NCBI GenBank assembly: GCA_017509785.1
Contig: JAFWOT010000012.1
Span: forward strand, 133,476 to 197,475
Reading direction: 5' to 3'
DNA: 64,000 nt
Origin: Clostridia bacterium
GTDB lineage: Bacteria; Bacillota; Clostridia; Christensenellales; CAG-138
The notes beneath the pieces are model-generated. The model was not told where the DNA came from. It saw only the letters and a program-made list of their open reading frames with translations, and did no database searches. Positions 1 through 6,674 of the stretch are shown here, in pieces. The first letter of the stretch is position 1, and the number at the start of each line of letters is the position of its first letter. Position numbers and translations under genes: made by a program.

Positions 1-750
1 GACGAGGCCATGATGGACGAGATCGCCGCGGTAAAGGACGCTGTGGATCCTTCCGAGGTGCTTCTCGTCGTCGACGCGATGACGGGTCAGGACGCCGTCA
101 ACGTCGCAAAGAGCTTCCATGAAAAGCTCGGTCTTACGGGCGTCATCCTCACGAAGCTCGACGGCGACACGAGGGGCGGCGCGGCGCTCTCCGTGCGTGA
201 GGTCACAGGTCAGCCGATCAAGTTCTCCGGCACGGGCGAGAAGCTCACCGATCTCGAGGTCTTCCATCCGGACAGGATGGCTTCGCGCATTCTCGGCATG
301 GGAGATATGCTCTCCCTCATAGAAAAGGCGGAGCAGGCCTTTGATGAAAAGAAGGCGATGGAGCTCACTCAGAAGCTCCGCAGGGATGAATTCACGCTCG
401 ACGATTTCCTCGACCAGTTCCAGCAGGTCAAGAGCATGGGCTCTATCGAGGATCTCGCGGGGATGATACCCGGGCTTTCCGCCGACAAGCTCAAGGGCGC
501 CCAGGTCGACACAAAGGCCATAGGCCGCATGGAGGCCATAATCAGGGCGATGACTCCGGCGGAAAGATCGAAGCCCGATCTGCTCAACGCTTCGAGGAAA
601 CGCAGGGTCGCAAAAGGAAGCGGCACCTCCGTGCAGGAGGTCAACCGACTTCTCAACCAGTTCGACCAGACCCGCCAGATGATGAAGCAGCTCACCGGCG
701 GCAGGTTCAGAAAGAAAAAGGGCGGCAAAAAGGGCTTCTTCGGGTTCTGA
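1..750 (+). CDS. ffh: Signal recognition particle GTPase Ffh, C-terminal part (5' end outside window)
   Basis: Protein component of the signal recognition particle, which targets nascent membrane proteins to FtsY and the translocon. The frame is open from base 1, so the start and most of the GTPase domain lie upstream of the window. Visible are the end of the G domain (DAMTGQDAV, then [13 protein letters not shown] with the guanine-specificity TKLD) and the Met-rich M domain that binds SRP RNA and signal peptides ([18 protein letters not shown]). The basic tail ends in FFGF. rpsP follows, as in many Bacillota. Identity is secure; only the extent is limited by the window edge. Confidence 0.97.
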   Translation, partial: DEAMMDEIAAVKDAVDPSEVLLVVDAMTGQDAVNVAKSFHEKLGLTGVILTKLDGDTRGGAALSVREVTGQPIKFSGTGEKLTDLEVFHPDRMASRILGMGDMLSLIEKAEQAFDEKKAMELTQKLRRDEFTLDDFLDQFQQVKSMGSIEDLAGMIPGLSADKLKGAQVDTKAIGRMEAIIRAMTPAERSKPDLLNASRKRRVAKGSGTSVQEVNRLLNQFDQTRQMMKQLTGGRFRKKKGGKKGFFGF

Positions 751-845
751 TAGGAGCAATTGCCGCTATAACACAGCCATTTCCGGCCTGATAGGGCCGT
801 GTGGATAATTTTAAACAGAAACAATTTTCAGGAGGTTTAACTACT

Positions 846-1088
846 ATGTTGAAGATCAGGCTTCGCCGCATGGGCGCCAAGAAGGCTCCTTTCTACCGCA
901 TCGTCGTGGCAGATTCCCGCGCTCCCCGCAACGGCGCTTTCGTTGAGGAGATCGGTTATTACAATCCCATAACCGAGCCCGTCGAGATCAAGGTCGACGC
1001 CGAGAAGGCCCGCACCTGGATGAAGAACGGCGCTCAGCCCACCGATACCGTTCGCGCCCTTCTCAAGAAGTCCGGCGCAATCGATTGA
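846..1088 (+). CDS. rpsP: 30S ribosomal protein S16
   Basis: Small-subunit ribosomal protein of 80 residues, normal length for S16. It begins [20 protein letters not shown] and has the conserved [18 protein letters not shown] segment. An earlier in-frame ATG at 801 exists, but the start at 846 matches the family and follows a strong ribosome-binding site (AGGAGG, 830-835). It lies between ffh and khpA, as in Bacillus and most Clostridia. The 95-base ffh-rpsP gap holds an imperfect inverted repeat (near 771-802), which may be a leader structure; this is not certain. Confidence 0.98.
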   Translation: MLKIRLRRMGAKKAPFYRIVVADSRAPRNGAFVEEIGYYNPITEPVEIKVDAEKARTWMKNGAQPTDTVRALLKKSGAID

Positions 1089-1092
1089 TCAG

Positions 1093-1353
1093 ATGGAAGA
1101 GAAGATCGTTAGCACCGAGGGCATGGTGGATCTCGTCGAATACATCGCGAAGAATCTTGTTGATGAACCCGATGAGGTAAAGGTCACCTGCAAAGAGGGC
1201 GAGGACGGATCGGTCGTGATCGAGCTCACCGTCGCAAAGGACGATATGGGCAAGGTCATCGGCAAGCAGGGTCGCATCGCGAAGGCCATAAGGACCGTAG
1301 TGCGCGCCGCTTCCGTCAAGTCCGAAACCAAATACGTCGTCGAAATAGTTTGA
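1093..1353 (+). CDS. khpA: KH-domain RNA-binding protein KhpA (YlqC)
   Basis: Small single-KH-domain RNA-binding protein of 86 residues, usually a partner of KhpB/Jag and linked to cell-division and envelope control in Firmicutes. The KH core GKVIGKQGRIAKAIRTVV carries the GxxG loop (GKQG). The gene starts 4 bases after the rpsP stop with no clear ribosome-binding site of its own, so translational coupling to rpsP is likely. The position between rpsP and rimM is diagnostic. The family is clear; the cellular role here is by homology. Confidence 0.93.
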   Translation: MEEKIVSTEGMVDLVEYIAKNLVDEPDEVKVTCKEGEDGSVVIELTVAKDDMGKVIGKQGRIAKAIRTVVRAASVKSETKYVVEIV

Positions 1354-1363
1354 CGAAACAGAA

Positions 1364-1879
1364 ATGGATCACTTTCGTATTGCCCAAATCCTGCGTCCCC
1401 ACGGCATAAGGGGGGAGGTCAAGATCGAACCCTTGACGGACGACCTCTCGCGCTTCAAAAAACTGCGCGAGGCCTATTTGGAGCGCAGCGGGCAATACGA
1501 CGCCGTGATCGTCGACGGAGCCAAAAACGCGGGCGGCGCCGTCGTTTTGCATATCGAAGGATATGATTCTCCCGAGGAGGCAGAGAAACTCCGCGGGGTC
1601 TATCTCTGCGTCGACAGGGCTCACGCCGTAAAGCTTCCGAAGGGCGTCTATTTCGTATCCGATATCATAGGCTGCGCCGTCAGCTCGACCGATGGGACGG
1701 ATCTCGGCATTCTCAAGGAGGTTTTCGAGACCAACGCCAACGACGTTTACGTCATAGAGGGGGAGCGCAAGCTCCTCGTGCCTGCTTTGAAAAAGCTGCT
1801 CACGCTCGTCGACGTCGAAAACAAACGCATACTGCTTGACGCGCAGGTCCTTTCGGAGGTGGGTCTCTTTGAGGATTGA
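1364..1879 (+). CDS. rimM: 16S rRNA-processing protein RimM
   Basis: Ribosome maturation factor that binds S19 in the 30S head; 171 residues, as expected. The N-terminal beta-barrel starts FRIAQILRPHGIRGEVKI, the family signature. The C-terminal PRC-barrel includes VYFVSDIIGCAV and the segment NDVYVIEGERKLLVP. It is encoded 10 bases after khpA. Its 3' end overlaps trmD by 11 bases and carries the trmD ribosome-binding site, so the two are almost certainly co-translated. Confidence 0.97.
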   Translation: MDHFRIAQILRPHGIRGEVKIEPLTDDLSRFKKLREAYLERSGQYDAVIVDGAKNAGGAVVLHIEGYDSPEEAEKLRGVYLCVDRAHAVKLPKGVYFVSDIIGCAVSSTDGTDLGILKEVFETNANDVYVIEGERKLLVPALKKLLTLVDVENKRILLDAQVLSEVGLFED

Positions 1880-2600
1880 TATTCTGACTCTGTTCCCCGA
1901 GATGTTCGGCGGCGTGCTCCACACCTCCATGCTCGGGAGGGCGGAAGCTAAGGGCATACTGGAATTTCACGCGCACGATATCCGCGAGTATTCCGCGAAC
2001 AAACACCATAATACCGATGATTACGCCTTCGGCGGGGGAGCCGGCATGGTAATGATGGCTCAGCCCGTTTTCGATTGCATGGAGGCGGTGCTGAACGGCG
2101 GTTCCGCAAGGCGCATATTGATGACCCCACGCGGCAGGACTCTGACTCCCGAGCTTGCGCGGAAGCTTGCTTCGGAGGAGCGACTCGTCATTCTGGCGGG
2201 GCATTACGAGGGGCTCGACGAGCGCATAAACGAGCTCATCGACGACGAGATCTCGATCGGCGATTACGTGCTCACCGGAGGCGAACTGCCCGCGATGGTG
2301 CTCATAGACTGTGTTTCGCGCTTCATTCCCGGGGTGCTCGGCTGTTCCGAATCCGCCGAGGACGAGAGCTTTTCAAACGACGGGCTTCTCGAGTATCCTC
2401 AATATACCCGTCCCGCCGATTTCCGCGGACGCCTTGTTCCCGAGGTGCTGCTCAACGGCAACCATAAAGAGATAAATAAGTGGCGCAGGGAACAGTCCCT
2501 GCTCAAAACCCTCCGGAACCGTCCGGAGCTTCTGGAAAGAGCCCCGCTTTCAAAGGCGGATACCGCCTTTCTTCATGAGCACGGTTGGGAAAAAGAATAA
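1869..2600 (+). CDS. trmD: tRNA (guanine-37-N1)-methyltransferase TrmD
   Basis: SAM-dependent SPOUT methyltransferase making m1G37 in tRNAs, which prevents +1 frameshifting. The product of 243 residues begins (M)RIDILTLFPEMFGG, the family N-terminus. The trefoil-knot SAM site is present (LAGHYEGLDERI and ISIGDYVLTGGELPAMV). The start is TTG at 1869: it is the only start codon fitting the family N-terminus, and GGAGGT at 1855-1860 lies 8 bases upstream, inside rimM. Longer in-frame starts from 1836 add residues that match nothing in the family. The conserved neighbours rimM and rplS support the call. Confidence 0.97.
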   Translation: MRIDILTLFPEMFGGVLHTSMLGRAEAKGILEFHAHDIREYSANKHHNTDDYAFGGGAGMVMMAQPVFDCMEAVLNGGSARRILMTPRGRTLTPELARKLASEERLVILAGHYEGLDERINELIDDEISIGDYVLTGGELPAMVLIDCVSRFIPGVLGCSESAEDESFSNDGLLEYPQYTRPADFRGRLVPEVLLNGNHKEINKWRREQSLLKTLRNRPELLERAPLSKADTAFLHEHGWEKE

Positions 2601-2630
2601 AATATACTTGCAGATATGCGCTTCTCACTA

Positions 2631-2659
2631 TTGCAATGAGTGCGTTTATATGTTAAAAT
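2631..2659 (+). promoter_or_regulatory. Promoter of rplS
   Basis: TTGCAA (2631-2636), 17 bases, TAAAAT (2654-2659), with an extended -10 TG at 2651-2652. It lies 30 bases after the trmD stop and gives rplS a start independent of the upstream operon. The roughly 65-base leader contains GC-rich short inverted pairs; an L19-type autoregulatory leader is possible but was not demonstrated. Confidence 0.75.
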
Positions 2660-2729
2660 AATTAGGTTAATGCGACGGTCCTCTGGCCGCAAGTCGGTTT
2701 ATGAACGTCTGAGAGAAAGGGTCAATAAT

Positions 2730-3083
2730 ATGGCAAACATCATTCAGGAACTCGAAAAAGAGCAGCTCCGTTCCGATCTTCCCAAGCTCGAGATCGGCGA
2801 CACCGTCCGCGTTTACGTCAAGGTCGTTGAAGGCACCCGCGAGCGTCTTCAGAACTTTGAGGGCATCGTCATCAAGATGCAGGGCGGCGGCATCCGCAAG
2901 ACTTTCACCGTTCGTCGTATGAGCTACGGCATCGGCGTCGAGCGTACCTTCCCGTACCACAGCCCGTCCATCGGCCGCATTGAGGTCGTTCGTCACGGCG
3001 TCGTCCGCCGCGCGAAGCTCTATTACATCCGCGATCGCGTTGGTAAGGCTGCCAAGATCAAGGAGCGCATCGTTTCCAAGTAA
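2730..3083 (+). CDS. rplS: 50S ribosomal protein L19
   Basis: Large-subunit protein at the 30S-50S interface; 117 residues. It starts [18 protein letters not shown] and contains the conserved [19 protein letters not shown] and [15 protein letters not shown]. The ATG at 2730 was chosen over the upstream in-frame start at 2640 because the family begins here and GAGAAAGG sits just upstream. It has its own promoter (2631-2659) and is followed by a terminator-like hairpin (3097-3122). Confidence 0.98.
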   Translation: MANIIQELEKEQLRSDLPKLEIGDTVRVYVKVVEGTRERLQNFEGIVIKMQGGGIRKTFTVRRMSYGIGVERTFPYHSPSIGRIEVVRHGVVRRAKLYYIRDRVGKAAKIKERIVSK

Positions 3084-3096
3084 GCTTGAGACCAGG

Positions 3097-3130
3097 GCCC
3101 CGGAGCTGAAAAGCGCCGGGGCGTTTCTAT
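3097..3130 (+). terminator. Terminator-like hairpin after rplS
   Basis: GCCCCGG (3097-3103) pairs with CCGGGGC (3116-3122) around a 12-base loop and is followed by GTTTCTAT. The U tract is short, so partial termination or attenuation ahead of rbgA is more likely than a full stop. Confidence 0.6.
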
Positions 3131-3141
3131 ACGAGGTGTTT

Positions 3142-4017
3142 ATGCAGACGATCAACTGGTATCCCGGCCATATGACAAAGGCGAGGCGCAGCCTCGAAGA
3201 GGATCTGAAGCTCATCGACGTCGTCGTTGAGATAGTCGACGCGCGCGCTCCGCTCGCGTGCCGCAACCCGGATTTCGAGAAGCTCTTCCGCAATAAGCTC
3301 AGGGTCATGCTCCTCAATAAGAGCGACCTCAGCGCTCCAGCCGCGAACAAGGCGTGGGTAAGGCATTTTGCCGGGGAGGGTATCTCCGTTATGGAATACG
3401 TTTCCGTCAATTCCTCCGCCCGCAAGAACGCCGTCGCCCTCATTGAAAAGGCGGGCGAACCCGTGCTCAAAAAGTACCGTGACAAGGGCGTTTCGAAGAC
3501 CCTTCGCGCAATGGTTGTCGGGATACCCAACGTCGGCAAATCAACCTTCATAAATAAGCTCGCCGGAGTCACGAGAGCGCAGGTCGGCGACCGCCCGGGC
3601 GTGACACGCGGCAAGCAGTGGGTGAAGATATCGCCGTATCTTGAGCTCATGGATACTCCCGGTCTCCTTTGGGGAAAGCTCGATGATCAGACCCTCGCAA
3701 AGCACATAGCCTATATCGGCTCGATACGCGACGATATAATGGATATCGAGGAGATAGCAGGCCTCCTTCTCTGCGATCTCGATAAGCTCTGCCCGGGGGC
3801 TCTTGCCGAAAGGTATAAGAAACTCTCCGCTGTCGAAGACAGGGATCTTCCCGAAGCCATGCTCGAGGGCGTCGCAAGGAGCCGCGGCTTCATACTCTCC
3901 GGCGGCGTCTGCGATACCGAGCGTGCCGCGAGGATCGTCCTCGATGAGTTCCGCGCCGGGAAGATCGCCAAGGTCTGCTTTGAGTCCCCGGAGGAAGGCG
4001 GGAACGTCGATGCCTAA
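3142..4017 (+). CDS. rbgA: Ribosome biogenesis GTPase RbgA (YlqF)
   Basis: Circularly permuted GTPase that drives late 50S assembly (uL16 incorporation); 291 residues. It begins MQTINWYPGHMTKARR, the family signature. The permuted G-motif order is visible: G4 LNKSDL near residue 60, then G1 GIPNVGKSTFINKL, then G3 DTPGLLWGK. The ATG at 3142 has CGAGGTG upstream; the longer frame reaching back into rplS is rejected. The rplS-rbgA-rnhB order is typical of Bacillota. The 3' end overlaps rnhB by 8 bases. Confidence 0.97.
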   Translation: MQTINWYPGHMTKARRSLEEDLKLIDVVVEIVDARAPLACRNPDFEKLFRNKLRVMLLNKSDLSAPAANKAWVRHFAGEGISVMEYVSVNSSARKNAVALIEKAGEPVLKKYRDKGVSKTLRAMVVGIPNVGKSTFINKLAGVTRAQVGDRPGVTRGKQWVKISPYLELMDTPGLLWGKLDDQTLAKHIAYIGSIRDDIMDIEEIAGLLLCDLDKLCPGALAERYKKLSAVEDRDLPEAMLEGVARSRGFILSGGVCDTERAARIVLDEFRAGKIAKVCFESPEEGGNVDA

Positions 4018-4654
4018 GGTCAACGAGGCTGAGCGTCTCCTGAAGCTCACGGAATTCGAACGCCCCCTGTGGGAGGAGGGCCTCGTCGTCTGCGGCATGG
4101 ACGAGGTCGGCCGCGGCCCTCTTGCGGGGCCGGTGGTCACCTGCTGCATAATAATGCCGCCGGAGCCCCTTATAGAGGGAGTGAACGACTCGAAGAAGCT
4201 CTCCGAAAAGAAGCGCGAAAGGCTGTATGACGAAATAATGGCAAGGGCTTCCGCCTTCGGCATAGGCTCCTGCGATGAGAGGACCATAGACGAGATAAAC
4301 ATACTCAACGCCACGAAACGCGCCTTTGCGGAGGCGTATAACGCCATGGGAATGAAAGCCGACGTCGCCCTTATAGACGCGGTCCGGGGACTCGATATAC
4401 CCTGCCGTAAGCACTCCATAGTCCACGGGGACGCGCTCTCTTATTCAATCGCCTGCGCTTCGATAATAGCGAAGGTGACGAGGGACAGGCTCATGGCGGA
4501 GTACGACCGCGTATATCCGGGGTATGAGCTCGCGAAGAACAAGGGCTACGGCACCGCCGCGCATATCGCGGCATTGAAGGAGCTCGGTCCATGCCCCATA
4601 CACAGGCGCACGTTCATCGGCCATTTTGTCCGGATCCCGGAGGAACCGCAATGA
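4010..4654 (+). CDS. rnhB: Ribonuclease HII
   Basis: Cleaves RNA of RNA-DNA hybrids and removes single misincorporated ribonucleotides; 214 residues. The catalytic motif is CGMDEVGRGPLAGPVV, with the metal-binding Asp and Glu. Further acidic residues occur in LIDAV and the conserved ASIIAKVTRD. The start at 4010 follows GGAGGAAGG (3990-3998) and overlaps the end of rbgA. The stop shares ATGA with the next gene, so rbgA, rnhB and the YraN-like gene are translationally coupled. Confidence 0.97.
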   Translation: MPKVNEAERLLKLTEFERPLWEEGLVVCGMDEVGRGPLAGPVVTCCIIMPPEPLIEGVNDSKKLSEKKRERLYDEIMARASAFGIGSCDERTIDEINILNATKRAFAEAYNAMGMKADVALIDAVRGLDIPCRKHSIVHGDALSYSIACASIIAKVTRDRLMAEYDRVYPGYELAKNKGYGTAAHIAALKELGPCPIHRRTFIGHFVRIPEEPQ

Positions 4655-5010
4655 AAAGGACCGAAAAAAGGAAGCTCGGCGACAGGGGAGAGCGCAGGAC
4701 GGCGATCTATCTCATCCTGCGCGGCTGGCGCATACTGGAACGCAATTATACCTTCGGTCATAAGGAGGTCGATCTTATCGCCAAAAGGGGGAAGGTTATC
4801 GCCTTCGTCGAGGTGAAGACCCGCACTCGCGCAAGGGTCGCCCCGCACGCTTCGGTCACGCGTGAAAAGCGCCGCAACGTTATCGCCGCGGCGAAGGGCT
4901 GGATGATGACGCATGACGCCTCGGGCTGCACGGTCCGTTTCGACGTGAGTGAGGTCACGGAGACAGGCGGGATCAATTACATAAGCTCCGCGTATACGGC
5001 GGAGGATTGA
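4651..5010 (+). CDS. YraN / UPF0102 family predicted endonuclease-fold protein
   Basis: Protein of 119 residues in the UPF0102 (YraN) family, with a restriction-endonuclease-like fold. The diagnostic motif is present: LGDRGERRTAIYLILRGWRI, then GHKEVDLIAKRG and FVEVKTRTR, matching the E...D...ExK nuclease core. It is coupled to rnhB through an ATGA overlap, its usual neighbour. The biological role of the family is not settled (often proposed in recombination or repair). A terminator (5013-5040) follows directly. Confidence 0.92.
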   Translation: MKRTEKRKLGDRGERRTAIYLILRGWRILERNYTFGHKEVDLIAKRGKVIAFVEVKTRTRARVAPHASVTREKRRNVIAAAKGWMMTHDASGCTVRFDVSEVTETGGINYISSAYTAED

Positions 5011-5012
5011 AA

Positions 5013-5040
5013 GCACGGCGGCCGCCGCGCTTTTGATTTG
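5013..5040 (+). terminator. Rho-independent terminator after the yraN-like gene
   Basis: A GC-only hairpin (GCACGGC, loop GGCC, GCCGCGC; one mismatch) is followed by TTTTGATTT. It separates the housekeeping block from the glycosylation genes downstream. Confidence 0.65.
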
Positions 5041-5078
5041 CTCCGGAGCATTATAATGTAGCTGTTCAAAATTTCTTC

Positions 5079-5107
5079 TTTATTAATGCAGATAGATGTG
5101 CTATAAT
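5079..5107 (+). promoter_or_regulatory. Probable promoter of the glycosylation module
   Basis: TATAAT (5102-5107) preceded by an extended -10 TG (5099-5100). The -35 region is weak (TTTATT, 5079-5084, 17-base spacing). A second TATAAT lies at 5052-5057. The first gene starts at 5137 behind CGAGGTGC. Confidence 0.5.
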
Positions 5108-5136
5108 GAAAACACTTTTACTTTCGAGGTGCATAA

Positions 5137-6648
5137 ATGAAGCTTCAGAAAACTATTCTCGCCTTCGCCGCCGTGCTTGCGTTCGCGGTTTTCGGCTCCG
5201 CCGCTCTTGCCGAGGGAGCCGCTCCGACGAGCTTTCCGACGGGGGGTATAATACTCTGGTGCGCGGTATTCACGGCGATGCTCGGAGTACTGTGGTTCAT
5301 CCACTCGCGTGAGGGCCGCAAGCCCTTCAAGGAGCCGGGCGGGAGCAAATGGTATTGGGTGCTGCTCATACTCGTTTTTGCCTTCGCCGCAAGGGTGGCC
5401 CTTTCGCTCATATTCTACGGCCATAAGACCGATATCAACTGCTTTACCGTATGGGGAATGAGGGTCTATGAAAACGGCCCCGCGCACTTCTACGAGAGCT
5501 GGTGCGATTATCCCCCGGGATACATGCTCGTGCTCGGCGCGATGAGCGGGCTATATAAGCTCATCGGCGGCGGAGCGCAGATGAACGCCCTGTGCGTGAA
5601 GCTTCCCTGCATGATCGCCGATCTTGCGGGCGCGTATCTCATCTACCGTCTTGCGAGGAAGACCATGCGCGAAAGCGCGGCTCTCGCGCTGATGGCGGTC
5701 GTTGCATTTACGCCCGTCATCGCCTACGTTTCCTCCGCCTGGGGTCAGATCGATCAGGCGCTGACGCTCGCTCTCGTCATACCGATACTTCTCCTCTATT
5801 CGAGAAAGCCCGTTTGGGCGGGGCTCGTATACGGGCTCGGCGTCATAATGAAGCCGCAGGCGCTCATGTGCGGGCCGCTCTTTGCGGCGGCGTACATCGT
5901 CTACGTCGTTTCCGGAAGTCCCTATAAGGCGTTCGATCCGAAGCGCGGCACGGCGAGGCTCGTCCGCGCAAAGCAGGATTCCGTCGGTCTTAGGATATTC
6001 GAAACCGCGCTTGCGGTCGTCGGCGCGCTTGCTCTAATATTCCTGATCTCGCTCCCCTTCAAGGGCGAACAGGGCGCCTTCTGGCTCATCGAAAAATACT
6101 ACGGCACCGCGACCTCCTACGAGTACGCCTCGGTGAATGCGTACAATTTCTGGGCGCTCATAGGAGCTAACTGGACAAAGGTCGACGTTCCCTTCATGGG
6201 GCTCAACTACGGAAAATGGGGCACGATATTCATGGCGATATTCGTCATGCTCGGCATAGGGCTCTATGTAATAGCCGTTCGCCGGCATGAGAAGGTCAAG
6301 GGGGCTCTCCCCATGACGATGGCGTTCATGCTCGCGGGGATATTCACCTTCGGTCATTATATGCATGAGCGGTACATTTTCCCCGCGCTCATGCTCCTCA
6401 TGACGGCATACGTTTTCTATAACGATTGGCGTCTGCTCGTCAGCTATATGGCGTATGCCACAACGATGCTCGTCAACTGCGCCGCCGCGTTCTACTACAG
6501 CAAGCTCTTCGAATACGGCCTCTACTGGGATACGAGGATAATATTCTGGTGCTCGCTCGCCAATATGTTCGTGTTCTGCTGGGTCGCGTATACAACGGTC
6601 GACCTCTGCATCCGCAATAAACCCATGAAGGCATTCAACGGAAGATAA
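5137..6648 (+). CDS. GT-C type polytopic glycosyltransferase
   Basis: Integral membrane protein of 503 residues with about 11-13 hydrophobic segments. An N-terminal signal-like helix ends near GSAALAEGA. The first large extracytoplasmic loop holds KTDINCFTVWGMRVYENGP and WCDYPPGYMLVL, a pattern typical of GT-C enzymes that use polyprenyl-phosphate sugars (GT39/GT87-like). The exact family and the sugar cannot be decided by eye. It is the first gene of a three-gene module with a protein O-mannosyltransferase homologue and GtrA, which points to extracytoplasmic glycosylation of proteins or wall polymers. The cluster interrupts the usual yraN-comM neighbourhood. Confidence 0.78.
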   Translation: MKLQKTILAFAAVLAFAVFGSAALAEGAAPTSFPTGGIILWCAVFTAMLGVLWFIHSREGRKPFKEPGGSKWYWVLLILVFAFAARVALSLIFYGHKTDINCFTVWGMRVYENGPAHFYESWCDYPPGYMLVLGAMSGLYKLIGGGAQMNALCVKLPCMIADLAGAYLIYRLARKTMRESAALALMAVVAFTPVIAYVSSAWGQIDQALTLALVIPILLLYSRKPVWAGLVYGLGVIMKPQALMCGPLFAAAYIVYVVSGSPYKAFDPKRGTARLVRAKQDSVGLRIFETALAVVGALALIFLISLPFKGEQGAFWLIEKYYGTATSYEYASVNAYNFWALIGANWTKVDVPFMGLNYGKWGTIFMAIFVMLGIGLYVIAVRRHEKVKGALPMTMAFMLAGIFTFGHYMHERYIFPALMLLMTAYVFYNDWRLLVSYMAYATTMLVNCAAAFYYSKLFEYGLYWDTRIIFWCSLANMFVFCWVAYTTVDLCIRNKPMKAFNGR

Positions 6649-6674
6649 AGGATCATCCAGAAAGGAATTCTGCT

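Noticed and set aside
2660..2729. L19 leader or other known riboswitch upstream of rplS
   Set aside because: Short GC-rich pairs exist, but I could not fit a known leader consensus; not annotated as an RNA element.
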